From Candidatus Zhuqueibacterota bacterium (GTDB lineage: Bacteria > Zhuqueibacterota > Zhuqueibacteria > Oceanimicrobiales > Oceanimicrobiaceae): a stretch of 8,500 nt of DNA. The notes beneath the pieces were generated by a model. That model was not told the DNA's origin, did no database searches, and saw only the letters and a list, made by a program, of their open reading frames with translations. The stretch's first letter is position 1; the number at the start of each line of letters is the position of its first letter. The stretch is taken from assembly GCA_011775825.1 (NCBI GenBank), contig JAABYK010000374.1, forward strand, positions 1-8,500. Direction: 5' to 3'. A program made the translations under genes and the position numbers. This document shows, in pieces, positions 1 through 6,697 of this stretch.

Positions 1-2117
1 GCGAGATCCAGCAGAAAGGCATATTCAAACGCCGTTTCCTTGTACTGTTTGTACCTTCCCGACGCACCCCCGTGTCCGGCCTCCATATTGGTTTTGAGCA
101 GCAGCCGATTGTCGTCGGTTTTCATGGTGCGGAGTTTGGCCACCCACTTGGCGGGTTCCCAATACTGAACCTGTGAATCGTGTAATCCGGTGGTCACCAA
201 AAGGTGCGGATAGTCCTTCGCCTCCACGTTGTCATACGGTGAGTAGGAAAGAATGTAATCGTAATATTCCTTTTCGTTGGGATTGCCCCATTCGTCGTAC
301 TCGCTGGTGGTGAGCGGAATGCTGTCGTCCAGCATGGTGGTGACCACATCCACAAATGGCACGGCAGCGATGGCGCCGTGGAAAAGTTCGGGCGCCATAT
401 TGAGGACCGCCCCGATCAACAGTCCGCCGGCGCTGCCCCCCATGCAAAACAGCTTATCGGGATTGGTGTAATTCTGCTTCACCAAATATTTCGCGCAATC
501 GATGAAATCCGTAAAGGTGTTCTTCTTTTTCAGCAACTGACCGTCCTCATACCATTGACGGCCCAACTCCTGACCCCCACGAACGTGTGCAATGGTGTAC
601 ACGAATCCCCGATCCAGCAAGCTCAATCTTGGAGCACTGAACGTCGCATCTCGACTGTTTCCGTAGGAGCCGTAGCCATACAGCAGCAGTGGGTTGCTGC
701 CGTCCTTCTCAATGCCTTTCCGATAGACGATAGAAACCGGCACCTTGACCCCGTCCCGCGCGGGTGCGTAAAGGCGCTCCGTTTTGTAGTTATCCGGACT
801 AAAGTCGCCAAGCACCTTGTCACGTTTGAGCAAGGTCTTCTCCCGGGACACCATGTCGTAGTCATAAATCGACTTGGGCGTTGTCATCGAAGTGTAGCCG
901 TAGCGCAGGGTTGTGGTATTGAAATCCGGATTGGTATCGATGAAAGCCAGGTAGGCCGGTTCGCCAAAATCGATATAATGATCATCGGAGCCGTCCCAGG
1001 CCATGATGCGCAAATTTCTCAAGCCATCTTTGCGCTCAGACAACACCAGGTGATCCCTGAATATCTCGAAGCCCGAAAGCAAAACATCGTCGCGGTGCGG
1101 GATAACCTCTTCCCAATTCTCTCGTGGGGTGTTCGTCACCGGCGTTTTCATCAAACGGAAGTTTTGTGCGTCGTCGTTGGTGAGAATATAAAAATGATCC
1201 TTGTAATGATCGACATCGTACTCGTGGTCGCGTTCTCTCGGCAAGAACACCTTGAACTCGCCGTCGGGATCGTTGGCGTCCAGATACCGGTACTCATGAC
1301 TCAGCGTCTGAAATGACGCGATCATGATGTATCGCTTCGATTTTGTGCGCCAAACATAGGAACTGAAGGTCTCGTCTTTTTCTTCGTAAACCAGTTCATC
1401 TTCAGCGGGATCGCTGCCCAAGGTGTGACGATAAATTTGATACGAACGCAGCGTTTCGGGATCCTGCTTCGAGTAGAACAGCGTTTTATTGTCGTTGGCC
1501 CAGGCCAGGTTGCCGGTCACGTCCTGAATGACATCATCCAGAAGCTCGCCGGTCTCGAGATTCTTGAATCGGATGTGATAAATCCGTCGACCCACGGTAT
1601 CGACGGCAAAGGCGAGCAAGTTCTGCTGCCAGCTCACGGCAGCCGACCGCACTGAAAAGAATTCATGTCCCTCGGCCATTTTATTGCCGTCGAGCATGAT
1701 TTCTTCCGGGGCCTGCAAGGTTTCTTTTTTACGGCAATAGATGGGATATTCTTTGCCTTCTTCGAAGCGGGTGTAATAATAGTAATCGTCGAGTTTGTAA
1801 GGAACGGACGAGTCATCCTGCTTAATCCGGCCTTTGATTTCCTCAAAAAGCTTCTCTTGCAGCTCTTTGGTGTGGGCCATGACGCCTTCGGTGTATTCAT
1901 TCTCGGCCTCGAGATATTCGATAACCTTCGGGTTGTCGCGTTCCTTTAGCCAGTAATAATTGTCCACGCGAACGTGGCCATGTTTTTCCAGCTTCTTTGG
2001 TTTCACCACGGCTGTTGGCGGAGTTAAATCCGAATCATTTGATTGCGCAAACACGTTGCCGGTTAAGATCAGAATCATACACATACCTAAGAAAAATGCG
2101 GGTTTGATAAGTTCCAT
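1..2117 (-). CDS. ptrB: Oligopeptidase B (S9A serine peptidase), exported; C-terminus cut by window edge
   Basis: Prolyl-oligopeptidase-family serine peptidase that cleaves short peptides after Arg or Lys. I translated 705 codons from the ATG at 2117 to the left edge without a stop; only the last few residues should be missing, since the family is about 680-720 aa. The N-terminus MELIKPAFFLGMCMILIL..VFA-Q looks like a Sec signal peptide, so the enzyme is probably periplasmic, whereas E. coli PtrB is cytoplasmic. A beta-propeller should occupy roughly residues 100-430 and the alpha/beta-hydrolase the rest. The catalytic triad is visible: Ser562 in GGSAGG, Asp647 in LHDSQVQYW and His682 in AGHGGASG. 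The 85- and 35-residue spacings match those I recall for OpdB. Acidic residues in SEYDEWGNP (Glu606, Asp608) fit the P1 Arg/Lys pocket. A strong ribosome binding site (GGAGGGGAG, 7 nt spacer) fixes the start. The plus-strand reading frames here, including a 312-codon one, are antisense shadows. Confidence 0.95.
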   Translation of the reverse strand, partial: MELIKPAFFLGMCMILILTGNVFAQSNDSDLTPPTAVVKPKKLEKHGHVRVDNYYWLKERDNPKVIEYLEAENEYTEGVMAHTKELQEKLFEEIKGRIKQDDSSVPYKLDDYYYYTRFEEGKEYPIYCRKKETLQAPEEIMLDGNKMAEGHEFFSVRSAAVSWQQNLLAFAVDTVGRRIYHIRFKNLETGELLDDVIQDVTGNLAWANDNKTLFYSKQDPETLRSYQIYRHTLGSDPAEDELVYEEKDETFSSYVWRTKSKRYIMIASFQTLSHEYRYLDANDPDGEFKVFLPRERDHEYDVDHYKDHFYILTNDDAQNFRLMKTPVTNTPRENWEEVIPHRDDVLLSGFEIFRDHLVLSERKDGLRNLRIMAWDGSDDHYIDFGEPAYLAFIDTNPDFNTTTLRYGYTSMTTPKSIYDYDMVSREKTLLKRDKVLGDFSPDNYKTERLYAPARDGVKVPVSIVYRKGIEKDGSNPLLLYGYGSYGNSRDATFSAPRLSLLDRGFVYTIAHVRGGQELGRQWYEDGQLLKKKNTFTDFIDCAKYLVKQNYTNPDKLFCMGGSAGGLLIGAVLNMAPELFHGAIAAVPFVDVVTTMLDDSIPLTTSEYDEWGNPNEKEYYDYILSYSPYDNVEAKDYPHLLVTTGLHDSQVQYWEPAKWVAKLRTMKTDDNRLLLKTNMEAGHGGASGRYKQYKETAFEYAFLLDL

Positions 2118-2124
2118 GACGTTT

Positions 2125-2133
2125 CTCCCCTCC
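2125..2133 (-). promoter_or_regulatory. Shine-Dalgarno site of oligopeptidase B
   Basis: On the minus strand this reads GGAGGGGAG, 7 nt before the ATG at 2117. It supports that start and therefore inclusion of the signal peptide. Confidence 0.75.
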
Positions 2134-2230
2134 ATTCAGTGAAGTTGCCTTCCTGTTTTCAGGCAAATGTAATCAATTGGTTCTTTTAAAACAAACGGTT
2201 TTTGGGGTGGATTTCAGAAGACAACTAACT

Positions 2231-2391
2231 TGGATTATTCACAAATAGCTCTTTTAGGCTCAAAGTCTTGAATTGTCATGCCCGCGGAGGCGGAGGCGGG
2301 CATCCAGAAACATGAAGAATCGACTGGCTATAATGGATTCCCACCTTCGCCTTCTCGGGAATGACTTCTCCGGCCATTTCTGAATAATCCA
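2231..2391. repeat. Composite inverted-repeat element, MITE-like, 161 bp
   Basis: The outer ends are inverted copies: TGGATTATTCA at 2231-2241 and TGAATAATCCA at 2381-2391 are exact reverse complements. The match continues inward, giving 17 of 19 identical positions (2231-2249 against 2373-2391). Inside lie two 32-bp arms in inverted orientation, GTCATGCCCG..ATCCA at 2275-2306 and TGGATTCCC..ATGAC at 2334-2365. They form an imperfect long palindrome. No protein is encoded, so this fits a non-autonomous element or a REP-like chromosomal repeat. The GTCAT..CCCG..GGGAATCCA motif is a widespread style of dispersed bacterial repeat. Confidence 0.7.
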
Positions 2392-2420
2392 CACTTTTCA
2401 CATCAGATGTTACTTATGTC

Positions 2421-2571
2421 ACCCTTACAGGGTTTTAGGTGAGGGAAACTACAATACTACAATACTATAAACATGTTACCCCTAACGGGCTTTTCTCGGG
2501 ACAAAGAACCGCGTAGCGGTGTTATGTTTATAGAAAATCGCATTAATTTAAGACAAAAACCACGTCGTGGC
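2421..2571. repeat. Cluster of four short covarying palindromes
   Basis: Four small hairpin cores of one design lie at 2421-2433 (ACCCT-TAC-AGGGT), 2478-2490 (ACCC-CTAAC-GGGC), 2508-2520 (ACCGC-GTA-GCGGT) and 2560-2570 (CCAC-GTC-GTGG). The stem bases differ between copies while pairing is mostly kept. CTATAAACAT at 2465-2474 and its exact reverse complement ATGTTTATAG at 2524-2533 flank the second and third cores, so these two copies face each other. Confidence 0.6.
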
Positions 2572-2574
2572 TGA
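2555..2574 (-). terminator. Possible weak intrinsic terminator after the permease gene
   Basis: On the minus strand, just after the permease stop, the sequence reads AGCCAC-GAC-GTGGTT and runs into TTTTTG. The stem is only about 6 bp with one G-T pair, but the T-run sits right behind it. It is the same copy as the fourth palindrome of the cluster, so a repeat unit may have been co-opted. Confidence 0.3.
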
Positions 2575-2579
2575 CATCT

Positions 2580-3443
2580 CTATCTCTCCGAAACCAATTC
2601 CGACTGTCCCGCGGCAACCTGAACCCGGTTCAAGCGCCGGGTCATGAAATATCGGATGATGGCAGAAATGATCAGAATGAGTCCGAACGTGCACACGATG
2701 GCAGCGCCGGTCGGCAAGTCAAATGCCACCGACGCAATGATACCAAACAGACTGGCCAGAAACCCCAGGCTCCAACCGATGATGAGACGGGTCTTGAAGT
2801 TCTCGGAGAAAAGCACCGCACAAACGGCCGGAACCACGAGGTACGAAAACACCAGCAAAACACCGGCGATGAGTACCGAGCTCGTCACCACAAACCCGAA
2901 CGAGGTGTAAAACAGGAAATCCCAGAATCGCACCCGAATCTTTTCCTGAAACGCTCTTTCCGGATCAAGAGAAATGGTGATGAATTTGTTTCGGAACACG
3001 AAATGGAAGACACCGATTAAGCTGTACAATGTAGCGGTTTTGATGATGGTTGGCCAGTCGACGAATAGAATGCTGCCGACCAACATCCCTTTGATTTTTT
3101 CCGTCCCTTCCGGCGCCTGATCCATAATCAGAACAAAAGCGGCCGCCGACACCGCGTAAACGATGCCGATGATGGCTTCCTGGGGCACGCGCTCGTCTCG
3201 CATGCGGGTCAACGAGAAGATAGTGGCGCCGATAATGGTAAAACCCAACCCGGCAAAATAGGATTGGGTATCCCCGTATTCAAAGCCCATTATCACGCCC
3301 AAAGCCGTCCCCAGTGCGGCAATTTGTGCCAAAGCCAAATCGACGAAAATGACTTTGCGCTCAACGACGTGGACGCCAAGATAGGCATGGATTCCGGTTA
3401 AAATCAGACAGGCGATAAATGGCCCAATTAAAAATTGCAGCAT
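2580..3443 (-). CDS. Metal-ion ABC transporter permease (ABC-3 / ZnuB-MntB-TroC family)
   Basis: Inner-membrane channel subunit of a zinc/manganese-type ABC importer. The protein has 287 aa, a normal length for the family, and is highly hydrophobic with about eight membrane segments spread over residues 3-270. Family-like stretches include LGVHVVERKVIFVDLALAQ near residues 22-40, before the second helix, and VAFDLPTGAAIV near residues 237-248. A GGGAAGGA ribosome binding site lies a few bases before the ATG. The gene follows the substrate-binding-protein gene by only 21 bp, so the two are surely co-transcribed. The partner ATPase is not encoded next to it or anywhere in the window. The metal cannot be read from the permease; Zn or Mn is most likely from the family, and Fe is possible. 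Confidence 0.93.
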   Translation of the reverse strand: MLQFLIGPFIACLILTGIHAYLGVHVVERKVIFVDLALAQIAALGTALGVIMGFEYGDTQSYFAGLGFTIIGATIFSLTRMRDERVPQEAIIGIVYAVSAAAFVLIMDQAPEGTEKIKGMLVGSILFVDWPTIIKTATLYSLIGVFHFVFRNKFITISLDPERAFQEKIRVRFWDFLFYTSFGFVVTSSVLIAGVLLVFSYLVVPAVCAVLFSENFKTRLIIGWSLGFLASLFGIIASVAFDLPTGAAIVCTFGLILIISAIIRYFMTRRLNRVQVAAGQSELVSER

Positions 3444-3464
3444 CGGTCCTTCCCTTCGTTAGGT

Positions 3465-4418
3465 TCACTTTGTTGACGGTTTCGCCGGAATGCTCTTTTC
3501 TTTAAAGGCCTCAATCAATGCGTTTATATTATATTCAAACAGATCGAAATAGGTCTTGACTTCCTTAAATGCCCCGACGGAAGGCGCGAAACGCACAACG
3601 GTGGCGTCTGTCCGCTTCGCCACGGATTCTGCCGGTTTGTCGTCAAAGTAAGGGGAAATGATGATGATTTTTATGTCTTGCTGTTTCATTTTCTTGATCA
3701 CAGAGACCAGATGGCCCGGCGAGGGTGGAATTCCAGGTTTGGGTTCGATGAAACCGGCGATCTCGATGCCAAACCGCTGTTCGAAATAGGGCCAACTGTT
3801 GTGATAAGCAATGATTTTCGTGCCGCCGTAGGGAGCCATCTTTTCAATCCATTCTGCGACCTTCTGGTCGATCCGCTTTTTAAATTGCTCCAGATTTTCT
3901 GAGAAATACGTTTGATGTTCCTGCGCAATTTGTGCCAGCTTGTCGAAAATATTTTGAGCGACGGTCTTTCCACGTAACGGGTCAAGCCAATAATGCGGAT
4001 TGCCGTAAATGTGCAGGTCCCCGCCGGCTCTCAACTGTGCCGCCGGCACATCGGGAATTTGCAGCAATGGAATCCCGTTGGAGGCATCCAGGTTGCCTTG
4101 CGCCCCCCAGAGGATGTCGGAGTTGCGGGCGCCTTCCACCAGTGGCGGCACCCACCCGACTTCCAAATCCAAACCGGCCCAGATGAATAAGTCCGCCTTA
4201 TTGAGCTTGACCATAAAACTGGGCTTGGCATCTACATAATGTGGATCTTGATACCCTTTTGCCAGGGCTTCCACTTCGACTTTGTCACCCCCAATTCTTT
4301 CGGCAATATCCTTGAAATCGGGAAGCGTGGTGATAACCCTTATTTTTGAATTCGAAAACAACGGACTCACGAACAATCCAAGTACGATGAGAACTATGAA
4401 TATATTCTCGACTTTCAT
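3465..4418 (-). CDS. Metal ABC transporter substrate-binding protein (ZnuA/TroA family)
   Basis: Periplasmic binding protein that captures a divalent metal for the adjacent permease. It has 317 aa. A Sec signal peptide covers about residues 1-22 (KVENIFIVLIVLGLFVSPLFS); there is no lipobox Cys, so it should be soluble. The three cluster A-I metal-ligand histidines are visible: His60 in DPHYVDAKPS, His142 in NPHYWLDP and His206 in AYHNSWPYF. Their spacing is close to that of E. coli ZnuA. The His/Asp-rich loop typical of many zinc-specific ZnuA proteins is missing. The fourth ligand is not obvious; acidic residues in SPYFDD (259-260) are candidates. The start is supported by AGAGGTG 5 nt before the ATG. 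The gene heads a two-gene unit with the permease, and a duplicated dyad lies 58-110 bp upstream. Metal specificity remains open. Confidence 0.93.
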   Translation of the reverse strand: MKVENIFIVLIVLGLFVSPLFSNSKIRVITTLPDFKDIAERIGGDKVEVEALAKGYQDPHYVDAKPSFMVKLNKADLFIWAGLDLEVGWVPPLVEGARNSDILWGAQGNLDASNGIPLLQIPDVPAAQLRAGGDLHIYGNPHYWLDPLRGKTVAQNIFDKLAQIAQEHQTYFSENLEQFKKRIDQKVAEWIEKMAPYGGTKIIAYHNSWPYFEQRFGIEIAGFIEPKPGIPPSPGHLVSVIKKMKQQDIKIIIISPYFDDKPAESVAKRTDATVVRFAPSVGAFKEVKTYFDLFEYNINALIEAFKEKSIPAKPSTK

Positions 4419-4475
4419 AACGACACCTCTTTTCTGATTTTTGAAGCTCCTATTGACTCTTTAGTACCTTAACAT

Positions 4476-4488
4476 ATTGTTGCACAAT
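4476..4488. promoter_or_regulatory. Candidate metalloregulator operator, copy 1
   Basis: ATTGT-TGC-ACAAT is a perfect 13-bp dyad, 58 bp upstream of the metal-binding-protein start. A near copy lies at 4515-4527, with centres 39 bp apart. The position before a metal-uptake gene suggests a site for a Zur-, MntR- or Fur-like repressor. It does not match the classical boxes I know for those families. Confidence 0.45.
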
Positions 4489-4514
4489 GGGCAAAGATTT
4501 TAAAAAATAAAACC

Positions 4515-4527
4515 ATTGTAGCACAAA
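4515..4527. promoter_or_regulatory. Candidate metalloregulator operator, copy 2
   Basis: ATTGT-AGC-ACAAA differs from copy 1 at only the first central base and the last base (11 of 13 identical). Both copies keep GCACAA in the same orientation, so this is a direct duplication of one dyad. Copies this close together in a metal-gene leader favour cooperative repressor binding. Confidence 0.42.
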
Positions 4528-4705
4528 ATGATTAAAAAACAATTATTCAGGTGGCTCTAATCTAAAGAAAAGCAAGAAAAGCAAAACGATTTTGGGCAAA
4601 ACTATTAAAAACTTTAGTTTAAAATTGAACATCATCATTAGAAATGGCTTCGGCTTGAATATTGACCTTAACAGACATTTCTTCCCTGACTGTTTTTTAA
4701 AATTT

Positions 4706-4766
4706 ACCTCGTGAGATAATGATAAGATACATCCAAACCGGTTTGTGTCTCTTTATCTCACGGGGT
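4706..4766. repeat. Long imperfect hairpin with palindromic centre
   Basis: The outer arms ACCTCGTGAGATAA (4706-4719) and TTATCTCACGGGGT (4753-4766) pair over 14 bp with one G-T wobble. The centre CAAACCGGTTTG (4734-4745) is a perfect 12-bp palindrome. No T-run follows on either strand, so it is not a standard intrinsic terminator. It may be a processed-RNA structure or another dispersed element. Confidence 0.55.
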
Positions 4767-4781
4767 GAATTGTTTTGCCCT

Positions 4782-4799
4782 ATCCCGAAGCTTCGGGAT
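4782..4799. repeat. Perfect 18-bp palindrome
   Basis: ATCCCGAAG-CTTCGGGAT has no spacer and an AAGCTT centre. No T-run follows on either strand. It is most likely a dispersed chromosomal palindrome rather than a terminator. Confidence 0.5.
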
Positions 4800-4924
4800 G
4801 CCTTCTATAATAGTAGTAGGTAACTGAATAGAATCCCATGAATCACTCTACAACATAAATTATTTTGACTTTAATCATTTTAACTTTTTGGTTCCGGGCT
4901 ACGCAGGGTTAGAGTGTCAGTAGC

Positions 4925-6220
4925 TTAGAATTCATGAGCGCCGTGCGCACCCGTAATAAACAGCCACTGGAAAATGATGGCATTATCGTCTTGGGCAAGA
5001 TCGCGATTCAAGTGGCGATATTGCAAACGCAGGGTCTGAAATTCGCTTGGCCAGAACGTCACAAGTCCGGAGAAGCCAACTTCACGGAAATCGCTCGTAT
5101 TCGGGAATTCGGAATAATCAAATCGTCCACCCACAAACCAGCGCTTGGTCAGTTGATATTGCATAAAAGAGAACACACCCAGGCTATTCACGTCACCGGC
5201 AATTTCCTCGCGATTGCTGTAAAGAAATTCCGATTGCCAGGTAAACGATTTGTATTGATTTAACCTGAGCGGCTTCCAGCGGTAAATAAGATCGGCGCCG
5301 ATGAGAGTCGACCTGAAATCGCCCGCCGGATCGTTTTTGCCTGTAAGGCCGGAAAACCCCAACTCAATTGAGGAGTTCTCTGTCAGATCAAAAAAACTTT
5401 TCAAATGCCCGAAAAATGCCAGATCGCTGCTTGCGTCCCCGTTGAAACTGACATCGTTTCTGCCATCAAAGACGCCGAGTTGCAATTCGAGAAACAAGTC
5501 CCAGGGATTAGGAAGAAGGGAACTCAAAATAACTCCGGTCTCGGCTAACCCTTCCTCTCCAAAGAAATTGATGATCATGCGCGGGAACTTATCCGCAAAC
5601 GGCGTTTCGATGGGGTGGGTTAGATTCAACTTCCCGAAAGACGGCCGCTTCAACCCGATGAGCCCCTGCAGAGATCCCGGCAAGGCAAGTAGGGTAACAT
5701 ATGCTTCCTCCAACTCGACTTCTTCTTCGCCGGGTAGCACGGCCAGGAAAACATCGGTGCGGGCAAACGGGTCGATGACCATTTGAAACGAAAACTCGGC
5801 TTCATCAAACGTAAAGCCGTCTTGCTCGGATTCTCGATCAAACACGTTTGCACCCAGGAAATTTCCGATCACGCCGATGTTGGGATTCATGTTTTGCAGC
5901 ATCCCTCCCCGAGTTCCTGATACCTGCGTGCTCGTGGGGGTTGGTTGCGGTTCGGAGGTCTCTGTTGTCGTGCCAAGTTCTTCAGCCAATTCCTGTTCCA
6001 ATTCTAATTCTGCTTCGGTTTTCTCTTTTGTGGTATCGGCTTCTTGCACAGCTTTCTTCGAGTCCAATTGCTGTCGCAAGTCAGAAACCTGCTTTTGTAA
6101 TTCGGACACTTGCTTCTTCAATTCTGCAATTTCTTCTTTTGAATTTTGTTCGGCTTCCTGTGAAAAGGACAGATTGCAAAACAGAATAAGAAAAGAAATG
6201 GATAGTATTTTCGAATGCAT
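4925..6220 (-). CDS. Outer-membrane porin-like beta-barrel with N-terminal coiled coil, likely metal-uptake porin
   Basis: Predicted outer-membrane channel of 431 aa. I chose the ATG at 6220 over the in-frame ATG at 6253 because GGGAGG lies 6 nt before it and the signal peptide then starts cleanly (MHSKILSISFLILFCNLSFS-Q). Residues about 26-55 form a heptad coiled coil (EEIAELKKQVSELQKQVSDL), followed by a Thr/Glu/Pro-rich linker to about residue 103. The remainder alternates hydrophobic and polar residues with many aromatics, as in transmembrane beta-strands, and ends in ..HGAHEF with a C-terminal Phe, the usual outer-membrane assembly signal. The C-terminal His residues and the position upstream of a metal ABC transporter point to metal passage, but this is inferred from context. 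The coiled coil may trimerise the protein or reach the cell wall. A plug or TonB box is not seen, so a porin fits better than a TonB receptor. Confidence 0.82.
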   Translation of the reverse strand: MHSKILSISFLILFCNLSFSQEAEQNSKEEIAELKKQVSELQKQVSDLRQQLDSKKAVQEADTTKEKTEAELELEQELAEELGTTTETSEPQPTPTSTQVSGTRGGMLQNMNPNIGVIGNFLGANVFDRESEQDGFTFDEAEFSFQMVIDPFARTDVFLAVLPGEEEVELEEAYVTLLALPGSLQGLIGLKRPSFGKLNLTHPIETPFADKFPRMIINFFGEEGLAETGVILSSLLPNPWDLFLELQLGVFDGRNDVSFNGDASSDLAFFGHLKSFFDLTENSSIELGFSGLTGKNDPAGDFRSTLIGADLIYRWKPLRLNQYKSFTWQSEFLYSNREEIAGDVNSLGVFSFMQYQLTKRWFVGGRFDYSEFPNTSDFREVGFSGLVTFWPSEFQTLRLQYRHLNRDLAQDDNAIIFQWLFITGAHGAHEF

Positions 6221-6226
6221 TCTTTG

Positions 6227-6232
6227 CCTCCC
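6227..6232 (-). promoter_or_regulatory. Shine-Dalgarno site that decides the porin start
   Basis: On the minus strand this reads GGGAGG, with a 6-nt spacer to the ATG at 6220. The longer start at 6253 would place a charged stretch (SQTIFEGRQR) before the signal peptide and would put this site inside the coding region. Confidence 0.7.
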
Positions 6233-6316
6233 TTCGAAAATAGTTTGGGACAATACGAGGAAAACTCGGAATGAGTTATCCCGGAATTAATGATGGATAT
6301 GTTGAAAAAGTGGTGG

Positions 6317-6652
6317 TTAGGCAGCAGGTGGTGCGCGAAGATAAAAGGGAGGTGGAGAGATGAAAAAGGTAAAAGTCGTTTCTTTAGGAATGGCTGAAAC
6401 AGCCGTTTGATCGGGTTTAAAGCCTTGAAAGGAATCGTCAGGGGTTAACCGAGACAGGTCGAACAAGCAGACCACACAGATGAGATTCTGACTTTGGCTT
6501 TCGCTTGTGCCGTCGCTGTCTGCGGCCTCTTTTGTGATGGAGGCCGGACCGTTCCCGAAGAGGTTGTGACGGTGAGCGAACTCACCGATCACACTGACGA
6601 AAAGAAAGGTGCAAATCAGGAATAACGCAACGTTGTCTCTGAGTTTCGTCAT
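6317..6652 (-). CDS. Small exported or membrane-anchored protein with HxH and CxxC motifs, ending in RAPP
   Basis: Small protein of 111 aa. Residues 7-23 (NVALFLICTFLFVSVIG) form one hydrophobic segment, either a signal peptide or an N-terminal anchor. His27-x-His29 follows, then a Ser/Asp-rich linker, Cys59-x-x-Cys62 and a C-terminus FYLRAPPAA. Small exported proteins with Cys/His and a terminal RAPP motif (DUF2946-like) often sit beside metal-receptor genes, so metal binding or metal-dependent regulation is plausible, but this is inference from motif and neighbourhood. The gene lies 96 bp upstream of the porin start on the same strand and is probably in the same transcript. The ribosome binding site is weak (AAGAAACC region), unlike its neighbours, so the exact start is less certain. 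No recognised enzyme domain. Confidence 0.7.
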   Translation of the reverse strand: MTKLRDNVALFLICTFLFVSVIGEFAHRHNLFGNGPASITKEAADSDGTSESQSQNLICVVCLFDLSRLTPDDSFQGFKPDQTAVSAIPKETTFTFFISPPPFYLRAPPAA

Positions 6653-6673
6653 CGATGGTTCGGTTTCTTGTTT

Positions 6674-6685
6674 AGAGGTATTTCT
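6674..6685. repeat. 12-bp direct repeat, copy 1
   Basis: AGAGGTATTTCT is identical to 6888-6899. The two copies flank about 200 bp that includes the MITE-like element. They could be a duplicated regulator site or the footprint of an insertion, although they do not abut the element ends. Confidence 0.5.
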
Positions 6686-6697
6686 GCTTTTGTTGAA

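Larger units (their letters stand above)
2118..2579. other. Gene-free repeat-rich spacer
   Basis: No convincing coding region lies here. The spacer separates the oligopeptidase B start from the permease stop, both on the minus strand. It holds one composite inverted-repeat element (2231-2391) and a cluster of four short hairpins (2421-2571), listed separately. The promoter for the peptidase should lie in 2134-2230, but I see no clear -35/-10 pair. Confidence 0.7.
4419..4924. other. AT-rich gene-free spacer between porin and binding-protein genes
   Basis: No coding region was recognised. The end nearest the binding-protein gene carries the duplicated dyad. The middle carries a long hairpin (4706-4766) and an 18-bp perfect palindrome (4782-4799). 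The spacer length and the dyads suggest the SBP-permease pair has its own promoter, even though the porin gene upstream runs in the same direction. Confidence 0.65.

Noticed and set aside
378..1316. 312-codon open frame on the plus strand
   Set aside because: It lies entirely antisense to the oligopeptidase B gene, whose catalytic motifs and continuous frame are clear. Its own product shows no recognisable domain.
2421..2571. Possible CRISPR-like array
   Set aside because: The repeats are short, unequal in sequence and irregularly spaced (57, 30 and 51 bp), with no constant repeat and no cas gene nearby.
5301..5786. 161-codon plus-strand open frame
   Set aside because: Antisense shadow of the porin-like gene; low-complexity Ser/Pro/Arg composition and no ribosome binding site.
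6221..6253. Longer N-terminus for the porin-like gene from the ATG at 6253
   Set aside because: A strong Shine-Dalgarno site 6 nt before the ATG at 6220 and a clean signal peptide from that start favour the shorter form.
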